From assembly GCA_965262235.1 (NCBI GenBank), contig OZ253504.1:310001-374000 (forward strand): 64,000 nt of DNA, read 5' to 3'. The translations under genes were made by a program, and so were the position numbers. Within the stretch, counting starts at the first letter, position 1; every line of letters starts with the position of its first letter. Below the pieces are notes generated by a model that saw only the letters and a program-made list of their open reading frames with translations, searched no databases and was not told where the DNA came from. This DNA is from CATQGW01 sp965262235 (GTDB taxonomy: Bacteria; Chloroflexota; Dehalococcoidia; Bin125). Positions 27,042-34,865 of this stretch are shown here, piece by piece.

Positions 27042-28451
27042 ATGGCGACCGAGGAACAACGCAGCCTGGTGGCGCACCTGATGCGCCGCGCCGGTGTCGG
27101 CGCGACCGCCGAGGAACTCGACGTGCTCGCCGAGCGACCCTATGAAGACCTGGTCGAAGAGCTGATCAACCCGGGCCACGCGCCCGACGAAGACGACGAC
27201 CTGATCTTCCGCTACATGCCCGCCCTGGCCAACTCGGATACCTCCTGGCCCTGGAGCGGCCGCTGGATCTACTGGATGGTCAACAGCGCGCACCCGCTGC
27301 GCGAGAAGATGGCGCTCTTCTGGCACCACATCTTCGCCACGGCCTACTTCAAGACCGAGCACGGCCCTTCACTGCCGCGCCAGGTCGAGATGTTCCGCCA
27401 GTACGGCCTCAGCAACATGGGCGACCTGCTGCTGCAGCTCTCGCGCGATCCGGCGATGATCGCCTGGCTCGACAACTGCGAGAACCTCAACGTGCGGCCC
27501 AACGAGAACTACGGCCGGGAGCTGCTTGAGCTCTTCTCGATGGGCGTCGGCAACTACTCCGAGGACGACATCAAGGCCGCGGCCCGCGCCTTCACCGGCT
27601 GGACCTTCGAGCAGCCCCTGCCGCTCTACCCGCACGGCGGCTACGCAGCCCACTTCATCTTCCGCGAGGACCTGCACGACGACTCCGAGAAGGCATTCCT
27701 CGGACACACCGGCAACCTCGACGGCGGTGACATCATCGACATCATCGTCCAGCAGCCCGCGACCGGGAATTTCATCGGCCGCCACCTCTACAACTTCTTC
27801 GTCGCCGACGAGCCCGGCGTCTCCGCCTGGAGCGTCCAGGAGCCGCGCGACCCCGACGCCGTCGGGCGCTTGCAGAGCATGTTCCTAGAGTCCGGCGGCG
27901 ACCTCCGCGCAGTCATGCGCGAGCTGCTCAACTCCGACTTCTTCAAGGCCGCACGCTTCGAGCGCGTCAAGTCACCCGCCGAATGGGTCGCCGGCGCCTA
28001 CAAGCTCGCCGGATCGCTCACGATGCCTGAGCCCACCATGTGGTCGCTCCACTACCAGATGGGCGCGATGGGCCAGTTCCTGATGGACCCGCCCAGCGTT
28101 GAGGGCTGGCACACCGGCAAGGAATGGATCGACGGCGGCACCCTCATGGAGCGGATCAACTTCGCCTCCAAGCTCGTCTCCGACCCCGCCACGCCCGGCG
28201 TGCAGGCGCTCACCAACCGCCTCGCCGAAGCCGCCGGCGACAGCGCCACGCCCGACCAGCTGGTCGACGCGACGCTCGAATACGCCGGCCCGATGGTCGT
28301 CAGCGATTCCACCCGTTCCGCGCTCGTCGAGGCCGCCCAGGCCGACGGCGACCTCGCCTTCGACAGCCAGGAAGGCCGCGAAGCGAGCGCCAAGCGCGTC
28401 GCCCAGACGCTCCGCCTCGTGCTCGCCTCCCCGGAGTACCAGTTCGCCTAA
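27042..28451 (+). CDS. DUF1800 family protein
   Basis: 469 residues. DUF1800 proteins nearly always stand beside DUF1501 proteins, as here, and are suspected to act in secretion or surface assembly; the biochemical role is not established. Seen: the N-terminal LMRRAGVGATAEELD, EKMALFWHHIFATAYFK, DPAMIAWLDNCEN, NENYGRELLELFSMGVGNYSE, AARAFTGWTF and PPSVEGWHTGKEWID, all typical of the family. No signal peptide is seen. The ATG follows GGAGG by 7-8 nt. It is the first gene of a plus-strand run that continues with DUF1501 and NHL proteins. Confidence 0.93.
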   Translation: MATEEQRSLVAHLMRRAGVGATAEELDVLAERPYEDLVEELINPGHAPDEDDDLIFRYMPALANSDTSWPWSGRWIYWMVNSAHPLREKMALFWHHIFATAYFKTEHGPSLPRQVEMFRQYGLSNMGDLLLQLSRDPAMIAWLDNCENLNVRPNENYGRELLELFSMGVGNYSEDDIKAAARAFTGWTFEQPLPLYPHGGYAAHFIFREDLHDDSEKAFLGHTGNLDGGDIIDIIVQQPATGNFIGRHLYNFFVADEPGVSAWSVQEPRDPDAVGRLQSMFLESGGDLRAVMRELLNSDFFKAARFERVKSPAEWVAGAYKLAGSLTMPEPTMWSLHYQMGAMGQFLMDPPSVEGWHTGKEWIDGGTLMERINFASKLVSDPATPGVQALTNRLAEAAGDSATPDQLVDATLEYAGPMVVSDSTRSALVEAAQADGDLAFDSQEGREASAKRVAQTLRLVLASPEYQFA

Positions 28452-28517
28452 ACCCGCAGCCTCAACCACACCAGCGACACGCAGCGCACAGCCAGCGCAT
28501 CCGAAGGGACCCAACGA

Positions 28518-29669
28518 ATGAGCAGCAACGGTAAAGACCCTGTCCTGGTCGTCGTCCAGCTTTCCGGCGGCAACGACTTCATGAACACCCTCGTCCCCTT
28601 CACCCAGGGCCAGTACTACGACTCCCGGCCACTGGTCAACGTCCCCGAGGATCAAGTCCTGCCGATCAACGGCGAACTCGGCTTCAACCCCGCCGCCAGC
28701 CGCCTCAAGGAGCTCTACGACAACGGCGATGTCGCCGTGGTCCAGGGCGTCGGCTACCCCGACTCCTCACGCTCGCACTTCCGCGGCATGGACATCATCC
28801 ACACCTGCGAGCCCCACCGCATCTCCACCGAGGGCTGGGTCGCCAAGCTCACCCAGCGGCTCGACCCCGACTGCGAGCGCCCGCTGACCGCTGTCAACAT
28901 CGGCCGCGGCCTGCCCCGGGCGATGGTCGCCCCCGGCGTCACCGCCACCTCCGTCGGCGACCTCGACACCTACGGCCTGATGACCGACAACGAGGTCGAA
29001 GAGGAGCGCAACCGCGACCTCGAGATCTTCAAGCGCATGTACACCCCCGCGATCGGCGCCGGGATGGTCATGGACTATCTGCGTCAGACCGGGATCGACT
29101 CGCTCGCCGGCGCCGACATCCTCGCCGAGGTCCCCGGCAAGTACGCGTCCTCCGTCGAGTACGGCTCCAACCCGATCGCCAAAGCCCTGCGTGATGTCGC
29201 CCGCATCCACACCGCCGGCGTCGGCACCCGCATCTTCTACACCAACCACGTTGGCTGGGACACGCACTCGCACCAGCCGCAGCAGCACCCCGGGCTGCTG
29301 CGCGACGCGACCAGCGCGCTGGCCGACTTCATGACCGACCTGCGCGAGCACGACGCGGCTGAAGAGGTCGCGATCCTCGTCTTCACCGAGTTCGGGCGCC
29401 GCATGCGCGACAACGCCTCCGGCACCGACCACGGCTCCGCCGGCGGCTACTTCATCATCGGCGAGAACGTCGAGGGCGGGCTCTACTCCGAGTACCCCTC
29501 GCTCGACCCCAAGAACTGGGCCAAGGGCGAAGACCTCGAGCACACCATCGACTTCCGCGGTGTCTTCGGCACCATGGCCGACCAGTGGATGGGCCAGGAC
29601 GCGCACGACATCGTCGTTGGCGACTACGAGCAGGTGCACCCGTTCAAGCAGACGCTGGTCGCCAACTAG
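28518..29669 (+). CDS. DUF1501 family protein
   Basis: 383 residues, alkaline-phosphatase/sulfatase-like fold family. Seen: VLVVVQLSGGNDFMNTLVP, VVQGVGYPDSSRSHFRGMDI (typical YPxxxRSHF), NHVGWDTHSHQPQQHPGLL, and LVFTEFGRRMRDNASGTDHGSAGGYFIIGENV, all hallmarks. Family members often carry a Tat signal; here the protein starts directly at the domain, so export is not evident. It lies 66 nt after DUF1800, with AAGGGA before the ATG. Confidence 0.93.
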   Translation: MSSNGKDPVLVVVQLSGGNDFMNTLVPFTQGQYYDSRPLVNVPEDQVLPINGELGFNPAASRLKELYDNGDVAVVQGVGYPDSSRSHFRGMDIIHTCEPHRISTEGWVAKLTQRLDPDCERPLTAVNIGRGLPRAMVAPGVTATSVGDLDTYGLMTDNEVEEERNRDLEIFKRMYTPAIGAGMVMDYLRQTGIDSLAGADILAEVPGKYASSVEYGSNPIAKALRDVARIHTAGVGTRIFYTNHVGWDTHSHQPQQHPGLLRDATSALADFMTDLREHDAAEEVAILVFTEFGRRMRDNASGTDHGSAGGYFIIGENVEGGLYSEYPSLDPKNWAKGEDLEHTIDFRGVFGTMADQWMGQDAHDIVVGDYEQVHPFKQTLVAN

Positions 29670-29722
29670 CGCCCCCCGCCGCATCAGCCCGGGAGCACGA
29701 GAGCAAGAAAACAGGTCCCGCC

Positions 29723-30724
29723 ATGCCATTCCCACACGCGCTGTTGCGCGCCGGCTTCCCCTACGTTCGCGTCCTCGGGATGCGACGCGTCACCACCTAT
29801 CCGGTCGACATCGCGATCGGCGACGACCGCATCTACACGATCGGCCGCAGCGAACTCAGCGTCGGCGGCTTCATCCGCATGGTCTCCATGGATGACGACG
29901 ACCTCGGCACGTTGGCCGACACCGGCCTGACCTGGCCCGTCGCGCTGCTGCGCGACCCCGAGAGCGGCAACCTGCTCGTGCTCGACGAGGCGACCCACAA
30001 CGTCACCACCTACTCGTCCGACGGCGAGAAGCTCGGTCAGTGGGGCGAGCACGGCTCCGAAGCCGGCCAGCTGGACCGTCCCTCCGGCATGGCCTACGAC
30101 GGCGATGGCAACCTCTGGCTCGTCGACACCCTCAACCACCGCGTCCAGCACTTCACCAAGGACGGTGAGTACCTCGGCGGCTTCGGTGGCTTCGGCGAGG
30201 GCCCCGGCGAGTTCAACATGCCCTGGGGCGTCGCCGTCGATTCCGAGGGCGACATCTACATCAGCGACTGGCGCAACGACCGCATCCAGAAGCTCACCAC
30301 TTCCGGCGAGCAGCTGATGACGATCGACGGCCACGGAACGATCGGCGTCGAATTCGCGCGCCCCACTGGCATCCAGGTCGATCAGCATGGCGATGTCTAC
30401 GTCGCCGACCGCGACCGCAACCGCGTGCTGCTCTTCGACAAGACCGGCCGCTACGTTCAGCAGTTCACCGGCCAGGCCACGCTGTCCAAGATGGGCCGCT
30501 CCTACATCATGGCCAACCAGAAGACGCTGCGGCTGCGCGAGATGACCTCGATCGACCCAATTCAGAACCTGCGCCACCCGCAGGGCCTGACGATCGACGG
30601 CGACAAGCTCTACATCGGTGATTTCGGCTCGCACCGCGTCCAGGTCTTCCAGAAGGAGGCCTACCCGCTGAGCGAGACCGAGATCATGCCCGAGCCCGTC
30701 GCGCCGACCCTCTCGACGACGTAG
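29723..30724 (+). CDS. NHL-repeat beta-propeller protein
   Basis: 333 residues from the ATG at 29723. At least five NHL repeats are visible (for example RPSGMAYDGDGNLWLVDTLN, MPWGVAVDSEGDIYISDWRN, RPTGIQVDQHGDVYVADRDR, HPQGLTIDGDKLYIGDFGSH), enough for a six-blade propeller. No signal peptide is apparent. The propeller probably binds a protein or ligand. It follows DUF1501 by 53 nt and is likely in the same transcript. Confidence 0.88.
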   Translation: MPFPHALLRAGFPYVRVLGMRRVTTYPVDIAIGDDRIYTIGRSELSVGGFIRMVSMDDDDLGTLADTGLTWPVALLRDPESGNLLVLDEATHNVTTYSSDGEKLGQWGEHGSEAGQLDRPSGMAYDGDGNLWLVDTLNHRVQHFTKDGEYLGGFGGFGEGPGEFNMPWGVAVDSEGDIYISDWRNDRIQKLTTSGEQLMTIDGHGTIGVEFARPTGIQVDQHGDVYVADRDRNRVLLFDKTGRYVQQFTGQATLSKMGRSYIMANQKTLRLREMTSIDPIQNLRHPQGLTIDGDKLYIGDFGSHRVQVFQKEAYPLSETEIMPEPVAPTLSTT

Positions 30725-30751
30725 CCCCGCCGTAGGCTGCGGGCGCGTCCG

Positions 30752-31090
30752 ATGCCGATGCTCTTCGGCTTCTCGCAGCATCGGCGTGACCTCCTGGAGT
30801 CCGAGTTCCTGCGGATCGCTGGTGAGCTGCGCATGCTCGGCGCCGAACGCTTCTGGCTCTCCGGCGACCTCGCCGCCGACACCGTGCAGCCCGACTCCGA
30901 GCTTGAGCTGATCATCGTCAAAGACATGGACCAGCCCTACCACCGCCGCGCCGACTTCTTCTCCACCCACCTGCGGCCCCGCGTCGGCGTGCATTTCCTC
31001 GTCTACACACCCGACGAGTTCGAGCGCTGCCAGCACTCCGACCTGCACATCCGTCGCGCCGTGGCGTTGGGCGACCCGATCGATGTCTGA
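30752..31090 (+). CDS. Degenerate nucleotidyltransferase-domain protein (MNT-like)
   Basis: 112 residues with the outline of a minimal nucleotidyltransferase: RFWLSGDLAADTVQPDSELELIIV sits where MNT proteins have GSx(10)DxD. The catalytic DxD reads ELE and the GS is SG, so transfer activity is doubtful. Its end overlaps the HEPN gene start by 8 nt, the arrangement of MNT/HEPN toxin-antitoxin-like pairs. Identification rests on this neighbour plus the fold outline. Confidence 0.6.
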   Translation: MPMLFGFSQHRRDLLESEFLRIAGELRMLGAERFWLSGDLAADTVQPDSELELIIVKDMDQPYHRRADFFSTHLRPRVGVHFLVYTPDEFERCQHSDLHIRRAVALGDPIDV

Positions 31091-31511
31091 CGCAGCCGCC
31101 GACTACGGCCCCGAAACCGCGCGCTGGCTGCGTCAGGCCGAGCTCGATCTCGACGCCGCCGACCACTGTCGCGGCGGCGACTTCCACGCCGTCGCCTGCT
31201 TCCTCGCCCAGCAGGCCGCCGAAAAGTCCGTCACCGCCTACCTGATCGCCCGCGGCGCCGAACGCGTCTGGGGCAACGCGCTCGCCGACCTCTGCGAGGA
31301 CGCGATGGCGCTCGACCCCTCGTTCGACGTGATCAAGTCCGTCGCGCTGCTGCTCGACAAGCACTTCCTCGGCGCGCGCTACCCCTCCGCGCTGCCCGGC
31401 GGCGTGCCGCACGACGCCTACGATGGCGTCGATTCACAGCGCGCCGTGGAAATCGCGCGCGACGTGCATCAGTTCGTCCGCCGCCGCCTAGCCGGAGAAG
31501 GCGAGCACTGA
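31083..31511 (+). CDS. HEPN-domain protein
   Basis: 142 residues. Seen: ARWLRQAELDLDAADHC, then FHAVACFLAQQAAEKSVTAYLIARG, the characteristic HEPN helix pair, and a C-terminal helix EIARDVHQFVRRRL. RGGDFH (30-35) is a possible Rx4H RNase motif, though its position differs from that in proven HEPN RNases. Coupled to the MNT-like gene upstream and overlapping the next small gene by 1 nt. Confidence 0.78.
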   Translation: MSDAAADYGPETARWLRQAELDLDAADHCRGGDFHAVACFLAQQAAEKSVTAYLIARGAERVWGNALADLCEDAMALDPSFDVIKSVALLLDKHFLGARYPSALPGGVPHDAYDGVDSQRAVEIARDVHQFVRRRLAGEGEH

Positions 31512-31804
31512 TGATCCAGTTCCGCCACGCACGCCTCAACGAGTACCACTGCGCCATGCTCGAAGACATCCTCGACCTGCAGGACGATCCCGCCGAATCG
31601 CGCGTCCTCGTCGCCGACGCGGTCGGCGACGCCGGCCTCGCCTTCCAGCCCGCACTCCGCCGCCGCGGCTACCACCCCGACATCCTGGCCAGGCTCGCCC
31701 AGCTCGGCCTGGTCGACATGACCAAAGCCGGTGCAGGCCTCTTCCGCGTCTACGTCACCCCCGTCGGTCGCGACTACTACGACGACATGTGCGCGCTCAC
31801 CTGA
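31511..31804 (+). CDS. Small protein with winged-helix-like C-terminus
   Basis: 97 residues. The ATG overlaps the HEPN stop by 1 nt, so it is translationally coupled. ILARLAQLGLVDMTKAGAGL followed by VYVTPVGRDYYDDM looks like the recognition helix and wing of a small transcription factor. The N-terminal half has no recognisable motif. It could regulate the preceding MNT/HEPN genes. Confidence 0.6.
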   Translation: MIQFRHARLNEYHCAMLEDILDLQDDPAESRVLVADAVGDAGLAFQPALRRRGYHPDILARLAQLGLVDMTKAGAGLFRVYVTPVGRDYYDDMCALT

Positions 31805-31844
31805 CGCCTCACCTGATGCCTCACCCGACGCCTCACCCCACGCA

Positions 31845-32786
31845 ATGAGCGAACCCACGGCCGATTCGCTGACGCCGCAGCGCGTCGGAGCGATCCGTCG
31901 CCGGCTGCTGCACTGGTACGACGAGCACCAACAGCCCTTCCCCTGGCGCAGCGCGCGCGACCCCTGGGCGGCGCTCGTCGCCGCCGTCTGCTCGCAACAG
32001 ACCCAGATGTCACGCGTCCTCCCGCTCTGGGAACGCTGGATGGCCAGCTTCCCCACGCCGCAACACGCGGCCCGCGCATCGGACGCCGAGGCCCTGCGCG
32101 TCTGGGGCCGCGGCGGCTATCCCAAGCGCGCCCTCTACCTGCGCCGCGCCGCGCAGCAGTGCGTCGCCGGGCACGACGGCGCACTCCCGCACGACGAAGC
32201 CGCGCTCCTCGCCCTGCCTGGCGTCGGCCCGTTCACCGCAGCGATCGTGCTCGCCTTCGGGTTCGGGATCGACTCGGCCGCCGTCGATACGAACGTGACC
32301 CGACTCTTCGGCCGCCTCGTCCTCGGCGACCTGCAGCCCGCGCGCGAATCAAGCGCCGCCGAGATCCGACGCATCTCCGAGCGCCTCCTGCCGCGCGGCG
32401 AAGCCGAGCGCTGGAATCCAGCCGTCATGGACTTCGGCGGCGCCGTCTGCGGGCCGCGCCCACGCTGCCACGACTGCCCGCTCGCGCATCTGTGCGCGGC
32501 CCGGCCGCGCTTCGCCGCCGGCGAACGCGCTGAACCGCTGCGCGCTCAGCCGCCCTTCAGCGGCTCGCAGCGCGAGCTGCGCGGCATGTTGATGCACGTA
32601 TTGCGCCAGATCGACGCGCCACTCGACCGCAAGGACCTGCTGCGCACGGTCGCGACCGAGAGCGGGCGTCCGATCGACGAGATCGAAGCAGCGCTCACTG
32701 CACTTGTACACGCAGGATTAACGCACGCCGTTCGAGACCACGTAGCATTGGGCAGCGATACGCATGAGTACCCAGGTATGCTATAA
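31845..32786 (+). CDS. MutY-like HhH-GPD DNA glycosylase with altered active site
   Basis: 313 residues. Seen: WRSARDPWAALVAAVCSQQT, the helix-hairpin-helix LPGVGPFTAAIVLAF, the catalytic Asp in AVDTNVTRLFGR (D148), and a [4Fe-4S] ligand set C202-x5-C208-x2-C211-x5-C217. MutY normally has x6 in the first gap. The Glu that MutY uses to protonate the base (SEVMLQQT in E. coli) is Ala47 here. The Lys of EndoIII-type lyases is also absent (Phe130). There is no MutT-like C-terminal domain; a short winged-helix-like tail follows. It is a monofunctional glycosylase of uncertain specificity, or possibly an inactive one. Confidence 0.82.
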   Translation: MSEPTADSLTPQRVGAIRRRLLHWYDEHQQPFPWRSARDPWAALVAAVCSQQTQMSRVLPLWERWMASFPTPQHAARASDAEALRVWGRGGYPKRALYLRRAAQQCVAGHDGALPHDEAALLALPGVGPFTAAIVLAFGFGIDSAAVDTNVTRLFGRLVLGDLQPARESSAAEIRRISERLLPRGEAERWNPAVMDFGGAVCGPRPRCHDCPLAHLCAARPRFAAGERAEPLRAQPPFSGSQRELRGMLMHVLRQIDAPLDRKDLLRTVATESGRPIDEIEAALTALVHAGLTHAVRDHVALGSDTHEYPGML

Positions 32787-32817
32787 CTAGGGACATATCG
32801 AGGAAGGGTCGTCAACC
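32777..32817 (+). promoter_or_regulatory. Promoter-like TATGCTATAAC with Shine-Dalgarno
   Basis: TATGCTATAACT (32777-32788) is AT-rich in GC-rich context and overlaps the glycosylase stop codon. GAGGAAGGG (32799-32807) precedes the ATG at 32818. It would start a new transcript for the next three genes. Confidence 0.4.
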
Positions 32818-33390
32818 ATGCCCGACGGTAGTCCGATCGAACAAGCGCGGGTGCAGCTCCAGGCTGCGCGAAACGACATCCAGGCCGAGATCGAGAAATT
32901 GCAGGGCGACGTGGCCCAGCTGGACATCGCCCTCGCGGCGCTGCCCGGCGCCGCTCCCCCGCCGGCGCCCCGGCGTCGCCGCGGCCGCCAACCCGCTCAG
33001 GCCGCCCAGCCTGCTCCGACCGCCGCTGCCGATAAGACGCCACCGACAAACGGCCGCCGCCGCCGCGCCGCACAGAGCCGACCGGGCACGATCAGCGCCG
33101 CTATCGAGGACTTCCTCGACTCAAACCACCCGCGTGCGCTTCACGCCTCCGACATCCTTGACCATCTCGCCGCCGAGGGCAGCACGCCCGGCGGCAACGC
33201 CCGCAACGTGCTCCAGTCGACCCTTAATCGACTCCAGGACCGCGGATCGGTCAAGAACATCGGCCGCAATCGCTGGCGGCGCGTCCGCCCGCGCGGGCGC
33301 CAGCCCGCCGCCGAAGCGCAAGCCGAAGCGGCCGCTGCCGAATCAGACGCGTCCGCAAGCGAATCAGTCTCCAACGGAGAGGCCGAATAA
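32818..33390 (+). CDS. Small basic protein: coiled coil, basic linker, winged-helix domain
   Basis: 190 residues. Residues 8-42 are a heptad-like helix (QARVQLQAARNDIQAEIEKL). A Pro/Arg/Ala-rich basic linker follows (RRRRGRQ, GRRRRAAQ), then a compact domain, AIEDFLDSNHPRALHASDIL to NVLQSTLNRLQDRGSVKNIG, which looks like a winged helix. The tail is Ala/Glu/Ser-rich. It is possibly a DNA-binding or nucleoid-associated protein; I do not recognise a named family. The stop (TAA) overlaps the next ATG. Confidence 0.72.
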   Translation: MPDGSPIEQARVQLQAARNDIQAEIEKLQGDVAQLDIALAALPGAAPPPAPRRRRGRQPAQAAQPAPTAAADKTPPTNGRRRRAAQSRPGTISAAIEDFLDSNHPRALHASDILDHLAAEGSTPGGNARNVLQSTLNRLQDRGSVKNIGRNRWRRVRPRGRQPAAEAQAEAAAAESDASASESVSNGEAE

Positions 33391-33710
33391 TGCTGTTCGA
33401 GCTACGCCAATACAAGATCGAGCCCGGCCACCGCGACGCCTTCGTCGAACTGATGGAACGGAAGATCATCCCCTTCCAGGTCCAGCAGGGCATGGTCATC
33501 CTCGGCTCCTTCGTCGCCGAAGAAGACGACGACACGTACATCTGGCTTCGCCGCTTCGGCTCCGAGGAAGAGCGCGAGCAGCTCTACGACGCCGTCTATA
33601 ACAGCGACTACTGGCGCGACGAAATCGCGCCGTCCGTCGGTGCGATGATGAACCGCGAGGGGATCGTCGTGACCCGCCTCAACGCCACCCCGCGTTCGCC
33701 GATTCAGTAG
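33390..33710 (+). CDS. NIPSNAP family protein
   Basis: 106 residues with the ferredoxin-like NIPSNAP pattern: MLFELRQYKIEPGHRDAFVE, MVILGSFVAEEDDDTYIWLRRF (typical WLRxF), then EEREQLYDAVYNSDYWRDEI. Such small proteins occur in many aerobic bacteria; a role resembling dimeric alpha-beta-barrel enzymes is assumed, not known. Coupled to the gene before it (TAATG overlap). Confidence 0.88.
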   Translation: MLFELRQYKIEPGHRDAFVELMERKIIPFQVQQGMVILGSFVAEEDDDTYIWLRRFGSEEEREQLYDAVYNSDYWRDEIAPSVGAMMNREGIVVTRLNATPRSPIQ

Positions 33711-33738
33711 CGCTCGGCCGCACGCTCGCGATGCCCCG

Positions 33739-34518
33739 ATGAGCGAGGCCCTCTTCCGCCTCGAAGCGGGACGCTACCTCCCGACCGAACGCTCCCGCGG
33801 CCCCTGGTCGCCCGACGCGTTGCACGGCTCGCCCGTCGCGGCCCTGCTCGCGCATGTCGTCGAACAGGAGCGGCCGGCCGGCCTCGAGCTCGCCCGCGTC
33901 ACCGTCGACCTCTGCCGCCCCGTCCCGTTCGCGCCGCTCAACGTCATCCTCGAACGATCGCGCGAAGGCCGCCGCGTCGCCGTCTACCGCCTGACCATCG
34001 AGGTCGACGCCAGGCCGCTCACCTACGCCACCGCGCTCTGCCTGCGCCGCGATCCGCCCGCGCACGGCGACGGTCCCCAGTACCACCCGCTGCCGCCGCC
34101 GCCCACGCCCGACTCGCTGCCCCAGCACCTGCTCGACCGCCGCGGCAATCGTTGGGTCTCCTACCCCGGCACGCTCGACATGCGCTTCCACCGCGACCCC
34201 GGCGGCGCCGAGCCCCCCGAAGTCTGGATCCACGCCGACGCCTCGGTCCTTGAGGACGTCGAACCGACCCCCGCCGTGCGCGCGGCGTCGATCGCCGACT
34301 TCGTCAGCCCCTTCGCCAACATGGGCGACGGCGCATCCGCTTATGTAAACGCCGACATCACGCTGCAACTACACCGCCCGCCCGTCGGCGAGTGGCACTG
34401 CATCAGCGTCACCACCCGCCACGCCAACGACGGCATCGCCGTCGCCCAAGCCACCCTCCACGACACCATCGGCCCTTACGGCGCCGCCGCCTCAACCTCC
34501 CTCTTCAACGCCCGCTAA
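33739..34518 (+). CDS. Acyl-CoA thioesterase-like hotdog protein (TesB/4HBT_3 type)
   Basis: 259 residues, double hotdog size. Seen: RGPWSPDALHGSPVAALLAHVVE in the first hotdog, LARVTVDLCRPVPFAPL, then the second half with SIADFVSPFANMG, ADITLQLHRPPVGEWHCISVTTRH and GIAVAQATLHDTIGPYG, the standard C-terminal pattern. It would hydrolyse an acyl-CoA. It ends the plus-strand cluster, and a REP element starts 1 nt after its stop. Confidence 0.85.
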   Translation: MSEALFRLEAGRYLPTERSRGPWSPDALHGSPVAALLAHVVEQERPAGLELARVTVDLCRPVPFAPLNVILERSREGRRVAVYRLTIEVDARPLTYATALCLRRDPPAHGDGPQYHPLPPPPTPDSLPQHLLDRRGNRWVSYPGTLDMRFHRDPGGAEPPEVWIHADASVLEDVEPTPAVRAASIADFVSPFANMGDGASAYVNADITLQLHRPPVGEWHCISVTTRHANDGIAVAQATLHDTIGPYGAAASTSLFNAR

Positions 34519-34709
34519 GAATCCTCTGACTGAGTCGAATCCCCTCTCCCCCCGCTCTGCGGGGGGAGATGTCACGGAGTGACAGAGGGGGGCTCCCCCG
34601 CGTGGCCGGATACAGCCACCTTGGTGAGTCGGGACCGAGCCCCCCTCTGCCTTCGGCATCTCCCCCCGCTTTGCGGGGGGAGAGAGGATCCGACTTGTTC
34701 AGAGGATGC
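34519..34709. repeat. Complete REP/MITE-like element (family i), ~190 bp
   Basis: The clearest full copy. The left terminus AATCCTCTGACTGAGTCGAA and right terminus GGATCCGACTTGTTCAGAGG form an inverted pair. Inside are two CCCCCCGC/GCGGGGGG hairpins, TGTCAC/GTGACA on the left and GCCTTCGGC on the right. The centre is GGCCGGATACAGCCACCTT. It separates convergent genes. Confidence 0.88.
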
Positions 34710-34750
34710 CTAGCGTTATCAATTCGTCCTTCGCCGATCTCCCCCTTCCC

Positions 34751-34776
34751 TGTAGGGGCAGCCCTCGTGGCTGCCC
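34751..34776. repeat. GTAGGGGC-family repeat (family v)
   Basis: TGTAGGGGCAGCCCTCGTGG followed by CTGCCC, same family as at 4674-4700 and 59778-59870. The rest of the gap to 34865 holds a degenerate inverse (TAGGGCGACGGCCCCTACAG). Confidence 0.7.
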
Positions 34777-34865
34777 ATCCGACCCTCGCAGGCCAAATCC
34801 CTTCGAGCGCCGGAGGGGCGCCTACATCAGGCGCCCCCACAGGTAGGCAGGTAGGGCGACGGCCC

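Noticed and set aside
29684..31048. 454-codon minus-strand frame over the NHL and MNT genes
   Set aside because: Shadow frame; the plus strand carries NHL repeats and coupled genes.
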